The notes under the pieces were generated by a model that saw nothing but the letters and a program-made list of their open reading frames with translations, was not told the origin of the DNA and searched no databases. This document shows, piece by piece, positions 1 to 12,534 of a DNA stretch of 64,000 nucleotides; the first letter of the stretch is position 1, and each line of letters starts with the position of its first letter. The stretch covers positions 248,001-312,000 of the forward strand of contig BQMF02000274.1 in the NCBI GenBank assembly GCA_027922465.2, in the 5' to 3' direction. The translations under genes were made by a program, and so were the position numbers. The DNA is from Turritopsis dohrnii (lineage: Eukaryota; Cnidaria; Hydrozoa; Anthoathecata; Oceaniidae).

Positions 1-1110
1 TCTCCTTGTTGGATATGCGTTGGCGATGGTTGCAGACAGCTGGTGTTCCCTTCTTTAGAACACAAGGGTTCCGACGTGGGTTCTGTGATGGGGTTAGGGT
101 CAATCACCAGTGTAGGGAGCTGAGAGTTCGGTGTAGTTGAAAGTGGAGATGAAGGCGAAGATGTGCATCTGGGCATGGGTAAGGTGCGCGGGAAGTCGCT
201 ACGGTTGACGATATCCGGGGAGGCAGGCTCGAATTTGCGCAAGAACTTCCTGTCCCTTCGTGTGACACGTCCTGTACCATCAATCTTTAACGTATAGCTG
301 TCGTGACCATGACATTCAACGATGGTCCCAGATCGATCCCAACCCTTTGGATGAGGTCCAGTTTGATTCTGCACATAGCATCGATTACCACCGCGAAGCG
401 TCGGTAGTGTCTTCGTATATATGTTGCGATCTTCAGCAGTGCGATGGAAGCGTTGGCGAAGAGCCTCTTCCTTCTGTTGCCATGCATCTCGGCAGACGGG
501 ACGAACATGTGTGTTTCCAAATTTCTCCAGACGGTTGACAAAAGCAAACGCATCTCGGAGTGGACGACCGAATACAATTTCCGCTGGAGAGATGTTGCAG
601 TCTGGGTCCGGAGTGTTGCGCAGTTGCATCATTGCTCTCAGAAATCCATCGGTATCCAGTGTTCCTGATGAATCTGTATTCGATCGTAGGAGAGGTTTTG
701 CTGTTTTGACAGCAACCTCTGCTCGACCATTAGATTGGGCACAATACACCGATGACAAACTGTGATGTACAACCCCTTTCAAAAGGAAGTCTTTGGTTGT
801 GTTCGATCTGAATTCAGGTCCTCCATCACTTGACAGTTCCTCCGGTACACCAAAGCACGAGAAGTAGTTGTGAAGGCAGCTTATGAGGCCAATCTGTCAC
901 CAACAACCAAATAATGTTGTCCAACACAGTCAAAGAAATCAGCGTATGTTTGTTCGAATGGTGTAGCTGGTGGAGTCGACGAAAACCAGTTTGAATCAAT
1001 GTTTCCTGACCACGTATGCTGGAAATGCCCAACACGTCACATTTCTTACTCCTGTCTTGGTTCAGCAGTTCCATTGTTTCAAGTACACCAGATGTTCCAC
1101 GACTATAGTG
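1..1110 (-). pseudogene. Ty3/Gypsy integrase, decayed, open at left edge
   Basis: The integrase core of an LTR retrotransposon, read on the minus strand and running off the window edge. From about 899 down to 1 one frame is open, with no stop. It carries SSDGGPEF (second catalytic Asp) and QSNGRAEVAV (catalytic Glu), then a chromodomain-side linker and a Ser/Pro-rich tail. The first catalytic Asp is upstream in another frame, in YADFFDCVGQ at about 945-975. Between the frames roughly 20 codons are missing and a TGA lies near 897. A residue of the H2C2 linker region is visible near 1000-1050 but its CxxC pair is lost. No LTR or protease/RT is in view. The order of motifs is that of Gypsy-type integrases, which join cDNA into the genome. 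Inactive as it stands; the family call is firm, the clade is not. Confidence 0.85.
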
Positions 1111-1249
1111 ATTCGCCTCAATTTGTAAATTGATATCAATTAACTCTTGATAATGCGTTACATGTTTTTCTTTTATAAGCATAACACTTATAAGCATATA
1201 CCGGCTCAGATTTGCTGATTTTTCAAGCATAATATAAGCATCTAGCAAG

Positions 1250-2096
1250 CCTGAAATATATTGCTAAAGTAGTCTAAATATGCGGTCAAATGACTACACA
1301 TAGTATATAATATAGTAATTCAGTTTTCCAATACGAACTTTACAAACCTCGGTTTTGAGGATAGGTAGGCAATGTATATAACTTGCTTTTTATTTTCATA
1401 GATAAATGTACCTTATGTATACATCATGTTGTATTTCAAAAGAGTTTAAAGTTTCTGATTTTCAATAAAATCTCACCTCTGCACTGTTTCCCAAACCTTA
1501 GCTCACCTAGAAAAAGTAGAAAATTTAAGCATATCATAAGCATATGCTAAACCTTGATTCATTGAGGTCTTAAGCATATACGAGCCTGACCAAGGGGCAG
1601 ACACTTGCTTATAAAAAAACAACAACATGTAAACACCTGAAATAGTAAAACTAACAGACAAATTATTAAGAACATAAATTTCCCATTCACGATACTAAGC
1701 TAATTCATTAAATATATATATAAAATAAATATATTTTATTGAATCTTCCGAAAAATGAATTTTTAGCGATTCATGACACTCGTTGTGATATCCTAAACGA
1801 TGAAAAATTCGTAAGAGTTCTTTCTTTTACAATCCGAACCAAAACTAACAATCTAAATAAAAACCAAAATAAGATTGAATTAAAAACCAAAAAAGATTGA
1901 ATTTAAATTCCGAAATGTGCAGCTGACAATATGTATAACTAAACTTTCATTCACAATTTTGTTGAGCTAACAGCAACTCTACCTAAACTAAGTAGAAAAT
2001 ACTCTCATTTAGATAAGAACAGACTTCTTATAGAATAACATTTGTTAGTGATTTGTATCAACAAAATAAAGATTAACAGAATGATATAACAACATA
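1250..2096. other. AT-rich spacer, no gene seen
   Basis: No coding signal on either strand. The stretch is AT-rich, with repeated TAAGCATAT words around 1190-1580, and ends at the inferred Helitron 5' end. Confidence 0.6.
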
Positions 2097-3113
2097 TCTT
2101 ATTATACTAATTCGCATTTGTGTGTCACACTTTTATTTTAGAGAGTGTTGTGTTTTTTTCACGGTCAAATCCTTCTTATTTTTGCCCTTTCGTCGTAAAA
2201 CCACGCAGTGGTGAGAGACGCTTTTTTAGTGTGTGACGTTTCTTTAGGGAAACCTATACAATGCGCATTTGTTTTGATTGACGTGATTTTTTGAACCAAT
2301 CAAAATTGGTTTCAAGAATCGGGCAAACTATAGCAACCAATTCTTTGAGAAAGTAAACAAATTTCTTTGTTATTTAGTGCGGCTACGTGAGCGTAAAGAA
2401 ATACAAAAGAAAATACAAAAGACAATAGACATATTATTTAATCGAAAATGCCAAAAAATACGTCAACTAGGTGAGATCTGTTTATTTGTTTTCATTATTC
2501 ATTCAAACTTAACGTCGGTTTTTCCAGCCTTTTTAATTGAACATCCACACCCAAGCACTGTCTTTAAGCATCTTCTATTTCCATTTTTTCTGTCTTTATT
2601 ACATATAAACCTGTACTATTTTATTTGTTTTTGTCAGAGTTGTCATGGTACGTTAGTTTAGCTGCACACAAAATACGTCAACGAAGTGAGATCTGTTTAT
2701 TTATTTTCAGTTTAATTTAAAAATGGTTAACTTTACGACGGCCTTTCCAAACTTTGAAGTTGAATGAACTTTCTATTATGTTCATTTTTCTATTATAGTA
2801 TTTGGGAATGAACTGTTTGTCAGTTTGGCCGTGCGTAGAACCCTTTGTTTATGTTTACTCTTTCTGTCTTCTAACACGTTTTCTATCTGCATTATAGGTT
2901 CGTTTTTTGACGTTGGTAATTTTTGCAGGTTATCTTCAAAAGTCGTTAGTTTTTAGATAGAAAGGTTTGTTGAAGATTAGTATCACAGTTTCCACTATTT
3001 CTTTTTATTTTGTATTAGTCAGTTTGCTTCTGCTTCTGTCTATATTTGTGCTGTTTATTCACAGTGGGTATAGCTATCTCTTTCTTTTTTGTTGTTAGTG
3101 TTTCTGAACTGGG

Positions 3114-6100
3114 ATGTTTAATATAAGAGGCACTAATATTATTCCTGGCTTCCAAGCAGTTTTTAGGAATGGCCAGTTTGTGCTCCAGCCACCTGATCAG
3201 CAGCAAATGCGCTCTGTTATTCAGCGTTGGCATGCACACGAGGATGTGGCTGAGGCAAGGCGCCAACAGCTCCAGCAAAACATTAATGTCCAGCCACCAG
3301 ATATTCAGACTGATAATGAACGTCTGAGAATCAACGATGCCGAAAGACAAGCTCAGCATCGTCAAATAGAAGGTGACGAGCAGAGATTAGCTCGACAAAA
3401 TGCAAATGTTTGTCGCATGAGGGCAAGGCAGGGTGCTCAACGAAATGCAAATCCCCCATTGCATCGTGTTGCCCGGCAAGACCAACTACCTGAGCTACAC
3501 TATCTTGGTGCCTTGGACAAAGTCTGTCAGTTTTGTGGTGCCAGGATGTTTGCTGATGAAAGTAATTTTAAGTGTTGTCACAATGGTAAAGTTCACTTAA
3601 ATAACATTTTTTATCCTAATGACCTTTAAGATCTTTTAGTAGGTGATAACAATCAAGCAAAGAACTTTCAAGAAAATATTCGAAAGTTCAACAGTTCGGT
3701 TGCTTTTGCTTCTATGGGTGCGAAATTGGCTGTACCGCCAGGTCGTGGTCCACCAGTTTTTCGTATCAATGGCCAGGTATGTCACCGAACAGGTAATTTA
3801 CACCCACCGCCAAGTGTTCCTCCATCATATGGTCAACTGTATATTTATGATGGTATGGATGCATTCAACGAGCGAATGGCAAGACCAGAAAATCAAGTTT
3901 GCTCCCCTGAAGTCATGCAAACTTTGCAAGATATCATTTTACGGGAGAGTCCTTATGCAGCTGCTTATAAACACATGAGTGAGGTAGAAGCAGAGGAACT
4001 GCGTCGTGCAAATGAACAGAATCGCCAAGCATCTGAGGTTAGTGGAAATAGATATTTACTAAATACTGATCTTTCAACTGCTTTTGATAATTTGCTTTTG
4101 ATTTTCAGGTTAGAATGCACTTGAGAAGTGGTGGTGACAGGCGCCGATACAATCTACCTCATCATGATGAAGTAGCTGCTGTTTTTGTTGAAGAAGATGG
4201 TGCACCACCATTGGCTCGAGACATTGTTGTTTACCCTTGAGATAGACCATTGTAGGATATGCCTGTTCATTCACCTAATCTTGATCCAATGGTGTATCCT
4301 GTATTTTTTCCAAGAGGAGAGTTGGGTTGGAGTTTTGACATTCCTCACGTAGCAGAATATGCAACAGGCCAACATTGTTGTACTACCATGTTGCAATATT
4401 ATACTTATAGGTTTGCATTTAGAGATGCTTTTAGCCCCATCTTAAAAGGTAAAAGGTTACTTCAACAATTTGCTGTAGATTGTTATTGCAAAGTTGAATC
4501 CGACCGTCTTAATTACATTCGTCGAAATCAGGGTAATTTCTGGGTTGAGCAATATCAAGGGCTCATTGATTATCTTGAAAATGTTGCAGAAAACCGTGGC
4601 CTTCAAGCAGGCAGACCGGTGATTCTTCCTTCTTCTTTTCAGGGTGGTCCAAGGGCCATGGTAACTAAAATGGGCAAACCGGATTTGTTTTGCACATTTA
4701 CCTGTAATCCAAAATGGAAGGAAATCACAGAAAACTTAGATAATGAGCCTGCACATTATCGTCCTGATTTGATTACACGTGTTTTCAATTTGAAATTAAA
4801 AGCACTTTTGGAGGACATAAATAAAAATGGTGTTTTGGGGAAAGCCATTTCCCATTTGTATGTTATTGAATTTCTGAAATGTTCTTTACTTGCTCATATT
4901 CTTATCCATTTAGCACGACGTCAACTGCGTAATGCTGATGACATCGACAGCTTAATTTCTGCTGAAATACCAGATCCTGAATAGGAACCTGAACTTCATA
5001 ATATCATCAAAACTTGTATGATTCATGGTCCCTGTGGGAATGCTAACCCTAATGCAGTTTGTATGGGAGATGATGGCAACTGCACCAAGGATTTCCCAAA
5101 ACGATTTTGTGAAGCAACCCAAATGAATGCAAATGGGTATCCACTGTATTGCAGACGTAACAGGGTTAGAAATGTGCACTTAGATAATCAATGGGTAGTT
5201 CCGTACTGTCCGTGGTTGTCCAAGAAGTATAATGCTCACATCAATTTGGAAGCATGTACCACAATCAAAAGTGTAAAGTATCTCTTTAAATACATTAACA
5301 ATGGACATGATCGTGCTAATATCGAGATTAATAAAAACGTTTCTGGATGCTCGATATGTTAGTGCTCCCGAAGCATTATGGAGAATATTTGAGTTCTCTA
5401 TGCATGAAAAATCGCATACTATTAAGCGATTAGCTTTTCATTTACCTGATCGTCATCAAGTTTATTTTAGAGCTGGCGAAGAAGAGGAAGCTGCTGAAGG
5501 GGCATTGAATGATAGTCACCTTACAGCATGGTTTAATCTGAATGTAGAAGATCCTGATGCTCGACAGTATCTTTACTCAGATATTCCGTACCATTATGTC
5601 TTCCATGGCAAAGAGAAAAAATGGCAAAAACGAGAAAGAACATTAAAGCCTATAGTCGCTCCGTTATATAATGCACAACCATCAGAAGGAGAACGATTTT
5701 TCCTTCGAGTTTTGTTGCTGCATGTTCCAGGCGCTACATCATTCGAATATATACGTACTTTTGATGGAGTGGTTTACGACACATTCCGAGAGGCGTGTAC
5801 TGCCAGACGTCTTCTTCAAGATGACGAAGAGTGGCACAATACGTTGGAAGAAGCATCAACCTTCCAGATGCCTCAACAGCTTAGACAACTGTTTGTCACG
5901 ATTTTGACACATTGCGAACCCTCCAATCCTCTCGAGTTGTGGAATACATTCAAGGGGCATCTGTGCAAGGACTACGCTCGAACATTGGCGGCTCCTCAAG
6001 CAGAGCAAAGGGTTTTGGGTTACATTGATAATGTCCTAAAACAATTTGGTATGTCCTTAACACAATTTAACCTTTTAGAGTTGGTTCAGCAGATCCCTGA

Positions 6101-7496
6101 GGAAGAAGTCGATGTGAATGTTTACATTGACAGGGCCCAGCAGGTAAGGCCTCAGCTTAACGAACAGCAGTTAGTTGTTGCAGATGCAATTTTGTCTGCT
6201 GTTTCAAATGTGCGCAATGGATTAGCACAACTTGAAACATTGTTTTATCTGGATGGACCAGCTGGCACAGGTAAAACATTTACATATAACTATGTTATTA
6301 CAGCATGTAGGGCCAGAGGTTGGAAAGTTGCTACTGCTGCATTCACAGGTATTGCAGCCACTTTATTATCTGGTGGTTGTACATTGCATTCCTTATTTCG
6401 TTTGCCTGTTCCTGTTTTAGAAAACAGTGTATGTAACATAACACCAACATCTAAACATGCAGAATACCTTCGAAGTATTGACCTGTTTCTGATCGATGAA
6501 GCCACAATGGTTTCTGCGCACATTTTCCATGCTATCGACAGGCTGCTTCGTGACATTTGCGGCAGTGACGCACTTTTCGGTAGAAAGGTACTTTTGTGGG
6601 GCGGAGATTTTCGTCAGTGTTTGCCAGTTGTGAAGAAAGCAAAACCAACTGATGTAATAGAAGTTTGCTTGACAAGTTCTGTTATGTGGGCATCAGTGGT
6701 AAAGTACTCACTTACCGAGAACATGGGAGCCAGGACGGAAGAACAAGAATTCTGTGCTTGGTTATTACAACTTGGTAATGGTGAACTGCCAACAAAACAA
6801 AATGAAACGGCTAAGGGTTCTATTGAAATCCCCGATTGTTGTGTTGTTCCCCACAACACTTCAATTATATCGGTGATGTATGACGGATTGGAACCTCACG
6901 AATACGCCTCAACAGCCATTCTGACACCAACAAACGAGCAATCATTGATCATTAACAATGAGGTGTTGGAAAGATTAGAAGGAGATGCAATTTGTTATTA
7001 CAGTGCTGATGAAGTGGTATGTGATGATGAAGACGAGCGGCAAAATTATCCGCTTGATTTTCTGAACAGCATAACACCTTCCGGTATGCCTCCACATTGT
7101 TTGAAACTTAAAGTTGGGGCTATCATAATGCTTTTGAGGATTCTGAACATCAGGAAAGGTCTCTGTAATGGCACCCGCTTGATTGTTCGCTAACTATCTC
7201 ATAATTTTATTAAAGCTGAAGTTTTGATAGGGTCAGCAGTTGGAGAAATCATTTTCATACCTAGGGTTGAACTGTCACCTTCAGATACAGGTATGCCTTT
7301 TATATTAAAACGCAGGCAATTGCCTATCCGTTTGGCCTACTCTTTTACTATTAACAAGAGTCAAGGCCAAACATTTGATAAAATTGGTTTGTTTTTGCAG
7401 AGGCCGTGCTTTTCTCATGGTCAGTTATATGTGGCATGTTCCAGGGCAAAGGCATTTGATAATGTGAAAATCAAAGTTGCTGCTACTGGGAAATAA
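3114..7496 (+). pseudogene. Helitron RepHel replicase/helicase, multiply broken
   Basis: Rolling-circle Rep plus SF1/Pif1-type helicase. In order: an N-terminal zinc-finger-like region (YLGALDKVCQFCG, CCHNGKV; about 3505-3595), an exon with GNRYL-side intron 4038-4108, then Rep (DLFCTFTCNPKW; degraded HUH motif VIEFLKCSLLAHILI where the first His is lost; two-Tyr motif KYLFKY at about 5278-5296), then helicase Walker A GPAGTGKT (about 6255-6278), Walker B FLIDEATM, GGDFRQCLPV, and motifs V/VI INKSQGQT and SHGQLYVACSR. Reading the frame through shows stops at about 3627, 4238, 4253, 4982 and 7191, several explainable by C-to-T changes (CGA or CAG/CAA to stop). One frameshift near 5335 precedes LDARYVSAPEA. 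Enzymatically dead, but the decay is light, so the insertion is not ancient. Confidence 0.93.
4038..4108 (+). other. 71-nt intron in the RepHel gene
   Basis: GAG|GTTAGT ... TTTTCAG|GTT. Removing it joins the frame ending in QASE to VRMHLRSGGDRRRYN, a conserved Helitron replicase stretch, and both sides stay in register. Confidence 0.8.
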
Positions 7497-7690
7497 GGTT
7501 ATGTGTACTCTGTTACGATGGGTTGCGCATGCATTCGTCTCTTGCATCTTAATTTTGTTTATTATGAAAAGTTCTTGCATGCACCATCCTTGAACCAAAA
7601 GTCAGGGCATTCATCCTTTTACCTTTGTGAAAATTAATTGTAAGTTGTTTCTTTTTTAGTGAACTAAAATATCTTATAATAAAAGAAACA

Positions 7691-8934
7691 ATGGCAGTGC
7701 CACGTGAAGGTAAATATTTCTATGCTTTTTATACTGTTGTTTTTGAATACAAAATTAATTTTTCACTGTTTTGTTCCAGGTCCTAATGTAACTGATGCAG
7801 CCAGTAAGTACATAGAGCTTTCCAATATATTGGAATTATTAAAGCAGTATAAATCCATGTGAGTATGTATTATATTTTAGTGCTTCATGATGGGGTTGAA
7901 GAAACTGGTAAGTTTTCAAAATAAAACTGTAAATATAATAAAGACAAAGAAAAGACGGTCTATTTATACCTTCTATATTTTAGGGAATGATGAAATAACA
8001 CCGGAAGGTAAAAGGAATTATTGCTTCAATAGAATACCATTAGTGTCATTTAGAATTACTATTGGTGAATATTAAATTACTCCTTTCATTTCAGAAGAAA
8101 AGGGTCTACTGGGAGAAGGTAACTTCTTATTTTCATTTAGCCAAGTTTTGCTTATCAGTCATGTTATTGTAATTTCATTATATTTTGTTCATAGGGAATG
8201 CTGCAGAAAATGGTTTGATATTTTCCTTTTTAACATTTTACTTAAATACATGTATTTAACTTTGACAGATGAAGTTATTTATACTGTTTCTCTTATTATC
8301 ATTATAGTAACAACTTCAGTCCAAAATATGAAGAGTAAGGATTCTTTCTCTAATACATGTTGCCTCTTATAATAGATGCTAAAAATCCCAGCAGTTGTGA
8401 GTTATGAATTGTTTTACATAAAACATCAGTTTTAGTCTGTAGATCTGTGTTGAATCTGTGTAGAATGCACTTTGGCAGACGTAGTGTTTATACTGTTTCT
8501 CTTTTATATTATAGCAACAACATCTAACCAAAATTTGGAGAGTAAGGATTTTTTCTCTAATACAAAAAGTTCTAATAAAACTCAATTGAAATTATTCTTG
8601 GAAATCATAATTCTCAGCCGCAATACCACATTTTTAATCTGTGTATGTGGTATGTGGTTTCACTGTTTTTTTTAGAACAAAAAATGGATTATTAATTATC
8701 TTAGTTAATTATCTTAATTCATTACTAATCATTTTTTGTTCTTACATTTTAGTGACACGAAAAGAGTTTCATGAGTATAGAAAAACCCACCCAGGACCAC
8801 GGTCTAACCGCGCGTTCTGGGTGTGGAAAAAAAATGGGGGGCGAGACCACGAGGGATTCGTCCCGCCTCAAAAAAAAAATACAAAAAAAAAAATACAAAA
8901 AAAAAATTTTTTATCCCAAAATATTCCGGGTTAA
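7691..8934 (+). CDS. Micro-exon gene inside the Helitron (unknown function)
   Basis: Ten exons read by splice sites: 7691-7709, 7780-7803, 7881-7907, 7984-8007, 8095-8118, 8195-8212, 8269-8334, 8376-8396, 8479-8541 and 8753 to a stop near 8934. After the 19-nt start exon, the internal exons are 24, 27, 24, 24, 18, 66, 21 and 63 nt. All are multiples of three, and all enter and leave in phase 1, usually with a Gly or acidic residue at the joint. Each has a T-rich AG acceptor and a GTAA/GTGA/GTTT donor. The protein starts MAVPRE, is acidic (NDEITPE, EEKGLLGE), then has two similar hydrophobic exons (VIYTVSLIIIIV and VVFILFLFYIIA) that look membrane-spanning. No signal peptide or known domain is recognised. 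The last exon runs into a SINE-like block, so the C-terminus is uncertain. It lies 195 bp after RepHel on the same strand, which suggests a passenger gene. The layout resembles micro-exon genes known from schistosomes; homology is not implied. Confidence 0.72.
8783..8925 (+). repeat. GC-rich SINE-like block with A-rich tail
   Basis: Two GC-rich hairpins in an AT-rich setting: CCACCCAG ... CTGGGTGtGG, and GGCGaGAC ... GTCcCGCC containing GGATTCGTCC, which resembles a Pol III box B. They are followed by runs of A broken by TAC. A box A is not clear. A short SINE or structured RNA gene remnant is the best guess; it forms the end of the last exon of the micro-exon gene. Confidence 0.4.
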
Positions 8935-10880
8935 ATACCAATTTTTTTGTTGAAAATGTTTATTTTAGATAGTTGAATTTTTATATGGTATGGAAATACC
9001 GTACATAGAGCTCAAGCTTTTTCATTAAAGTTAATTTTCTGCGTTTTGGAAAACATCTTTGGCTGGTAGAATTCTAAATAGCTGCTCCTGTGAATGGTTG
9101 ATTAATGCCCATTGCCCATTAATAACGAGTTTTAAGCATTTGTTTTTGCACATTGATTCTGTTACACATAAACTATAGAGCTTCCACTAACAAGAAATGC
9201 ATTGGGTGTTAATTAGTTATTCATGGTCAGTGTATGGTAGTTCCATACCATTGTTATTTATGTTAATATTTGTTGTTTTTAGTTAGAATAAAAGTTGTTA
9301 TATACTTCCTTTGATCTTTATTTCACCATTCTGCAGCCTGTTTTGTAAAGTGACATTACCTATTATAGTTTAAGCAAAAACGTCTTTGCCGTTTTGAGAG
9401 ATTACTAACCATAGTTAAAATTTAGTTTAGTTTAGTTCATTGAGGACAAAGATCTACATTGCCTGTATGTTAAAGATAATAAACTATTATGTGATATATG
9501 CTGATGTCAGCAGAAATAGAACAATTGCGAAACAGTTTAGGAATGAGCAGCTGTTTATTATTAACAAAGCGAACTGTAAAAAAATAAATCACATCTTCTT
9601 TGCTGGCTAACAAAAGTGATTAACTGCTGACACAGGTTTTTCTTGATCTTATGATAGTTCATTATCTTTAATGAGAAATGATTTGAATGAAATAGAGTTA
9701 GGGGAAATCGTGCATTACCTTTAACTTATATTTATTCAGATTCTTTAGAGTTATAGTATTGGACTATTATGTTGCGATTGAAGTCAACTTGGCGTTGGTA
9801 GTTCAGAAAAAAAGGTTATTGACAGTATTCTATGGATAATCCTGCTATAGTCTGGGTAGCATTGTCATGAAGATTGTGAATGGAAGTTTAGTTCGTTAAA
9901 TTGAGATATATTGTCAAATGCATATTTCGGTTTTTAATTCATTCTTATCTTAAAAATTTTTTTTTTAGATTCTTTTGAACTCTTTGGTTTCTCTTACGTC
10001 ATGAATCCCTAAAAATCCATTTTCCAGAAGATCCGATAATTCAAACTATGTTCAAAGATGCAATGTACTCGCTATTCACCGAGAATTATTATTTCCAAGA
10101 ATAAATGGATTAAACCATTGAAACGCATTCGAGGACGGTTAACGAAGTCGATATACACTTTTGCAAAAGTGATTAAAGATAACCTTTGTTTGGTTTATTT
10201 ATTTATTTATTTATTTATTTGTTTGTTTATGCTATCTTAGGATACTTTTTTGGTGTAGTATTGTCAACAGTTTTTCATGTGAATTTATGTTGCTCCTTAT
10301 CATTCTATGACATTTTTTGCTTATCCTTATAGTCAGCATTTTCGAAAACGTTTCACCCGGGTTAAAACCATGCCATACATTTTTGATTCCTTAATTTAAT
10401 TTTTCGTGAACTGGACGCATGCCGAACATGGGTGGTGATCAATTATTGTTGAATTAGTGTCGAACAGACATTTTACAATTTTGAAAATATTTATAGCACG
10501 TTTATTAAAAAATATCTGCGAAAGAGTGCATTTCTATAGAAATCTACACACAATTTCACTAAGAATGCTCTCCGTCACAGTGATTTTTTGACGATTTTGC
10601 ACACTGAATTTGATTACTGGAGTGCCATCTCATTGCTTGGTTTTGTCAGCTTAGTTTCCAATTCCAAACTTAGTTTGAAGTTCGATGATGTATGAAATGG
10701 CTGTTTAAATGTCGTAGCAAATATTTAATACACTTTTCTGATGAACATATTTTATTGTACTTTTGTATTACACAATAAGTAATATAAGATAAATGCTCAC
10801 AAATGTTTTACCAATGACACAACGCAGGCTGAACATGAGTGGCGAGTGTCATTTTTTCGACACCATTTTTGAGACGTCAT
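8935..10880. other. Non-coding Helitron interior
   Basis: No gene seen. Holds an (ATTT)n tract at about 10195-10232 and remnants of second-family Helitron 3' ends (CGCATGCcGAACATGGGtGG near 10415; ACAACGCAGGCTGAACATG near 10817). Confidence 0.5.
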
Positions 10881-10889
10881 TTTCAGAAT

Positions 10890-10924
10890 TAAAACCCGTA
10901 AAAAATTTTTACACGGGATACTAG
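10890..10924 (+). other. Helitron 3' terminal hairpin and CTAG
   Basis: GTAAAAA/TTTTTAC hairpin, then CACGGGATACTAG and a T. The terminal 11 bases match the minus-strand end at 43903. It is the expected termination signal of rolling-circle transposition. Confidence 0.75.
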
Positions 10925-11658
10925 TTTTTAAAACTAATTTTAATGGAGCCAGGTACACCATGAAGTCTTGTCGTGTCACTATAATAAAATGATAGAAAGT
11001 TAAGGATTAGTTAAGATAATAGAAAACCAAATAGTGTATGGCTTATATGAAAAACTTCACAACTAACGTGTGGTCTCTTGTGATTCTAAACGGAAGATAA
11101 GATTAAAATAAGATTAAAAACTGTGAATATCATCAAGTCCATGTAAAGAACCAACAATTGCTTACTCTGGTTATTTCCTTGGACTAATGTCCCTATAGCA
11201 TCAAAGACAAACAGTGTAAATACTACAGCTATTGAACTGCATTCGCGTCATTCTCCTTATCTTTGAATAAAAAAAAAAGGTATTACAATAGGTTGACAGT
11301 AATATCCAAAAGAAAATAAGAACTTACCTTCTCTAAGCAAATTCTCTTCTTCTGAAAGGGAAGGTATCAATAACCTAATTACTACGTTGATGGTGGTATT
11401 CTAGTATTTATAAAGGATTAAAGGATTAAGTCCTTTTAAACATAAGTAGAAAACAAGAAGAAGAAAAAAACAAGAATTATATGTGAAGCTTTTCGGCTAT
11501 GTTGTAAATGTACAAAGTTCAGTAAAATAAATTTATTTAGCTAAAAGGTAATCACAGAGTGATAAAAGAAAACAATAAAACATTAAAATATTAAAAACCA
11601 ATGAAAGGCAACTATCACTACATATGTACAGCTAAAAGAAATCTATGTTACACCATTT

Positions 11659-12180
11659 CTAAATAGTGCTAAAGTATTTTTTCTTTTGGGGATTAATTAA
11701 TTTGGGACCTTTCACTGCAATGATATATGACTCGATCATTTGGCATAATACCCAGTTGATTGGTGCCTTCATTAAAATTTTGCCTGTGAAGTGGTGTTTT
11801 GAAAACTGTTCAATGTATCTTGCTAGTTTAGATTCTTTGTTAGGATTGTTATGCTCATTCCACCTTGTTTGTACATTTCTTTTCATTTCTCCAATGTAAT
11901 TAATTCCACGCGAACAGAGTACCTCGTAAATTTTGCATGAGGGGTGCGGGTCTGGGTCTTTTATTTGAAACCATTGTCTGACATATTTTAGTCTTCCATC
12001 TTATTATTATTTCATACTTTGAATTTGTGAAGTCATGAAGTTTTTTAAGAAAACGCTTTGAGCATGTTTCATTTTCTAGGCAGAACGGTAATTCAATAAA
12101 TAACAGCCTTTCGGGCTCTTTGAAGAAGAATTCAGGAATTTTCAAATCTGTTATTTCTTCTATTCTTTCATTGAACTAAG
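11659..12180 (-). pseudogene. Penelope-like element, GIY-YIG endonuclease fragment
   Basis: C-terminal part of a Penelope-like retroelement protein. In minus-strand order: FNERIEEITDLKIPEFFF, a linker with LPFCLENE and KKLHDFTN, a +1 frameshift near 12000, then HPSCKIYEVLCSRG and the GIY-YIG core GINYIGE followed by RNVQTRWNEHN, and an end near 11659 (LINPQKKK). The spaced Cys residues before the GIY core are typical of PLE endonucleases, which nick target DNA for reverse transcription. The reverse transcriptase is absent, so this is a 5'-truncated, frameshifted copy. It lies 735 bp outside the Helitron end. Upstream DNA (10925-11640) has no gene. Confidence 0.85.
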
Positions 12181-12534
12181 TCCTTTTACCTTTCTTGGAT
12201 ATATCACCAACTAAAATATAAAAGAAAGCAGTTCTAAATAAACAACCCTTTATTTTGAATATATTAACAGTTTCGTTTGATAGCCTACCACCAAGTTCTT
12301 CACTGTCAACTTCAACTAAAATAACAACCTCTTTTATAATCCCAAAAACTAAGTACTAAATACTAAAATAAATAAATAAACTAAAAACTAAATACTTACT
12401 ATCCACAACTGATCTTTTAGAAACTAAAATAAAACAGTGACTAAATCATTTTTCATTCTTATTTCAACATGAAAAAGCAGGAACATTATTACCATCTTGT
12501 GCTGTGGCAACCATTTGTTTATTTTTTATTTCTT

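Larger units (their letters stand above)
2097..10924 (+). mobile_element. Helitron, candidate full-length element (8.8 kb)
   Basis: The left end is A|TCTTATTATA at 2097. The right end is a GTAAAAA/TTTTTAC hairpin followed by CGGGATACTAG|T, with CTAG at 10921-10924. Both ends fit the Helitron rule: insertion between A and T, 5' TC, and a 3' hairpin 10-12 nt before CTRR. The same 5' sequence and the same last 11 bases bound the small minus-strand element at 43903-44467, which supports the pairing. Inside are RepHel (3114-7496) on the same strand, then a micro-exon gene (7691-8934), a GC-rich SINE-like block and about 2 kb of non-coding AT-rich DNA. Degraded 3' ends of a second Helitron family (about 10385-10440 and 10805-10850) lie inside, so later insertions may have lengthened it. 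Pairing the two ends into one insertion is inference. Confidence 0.7.
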
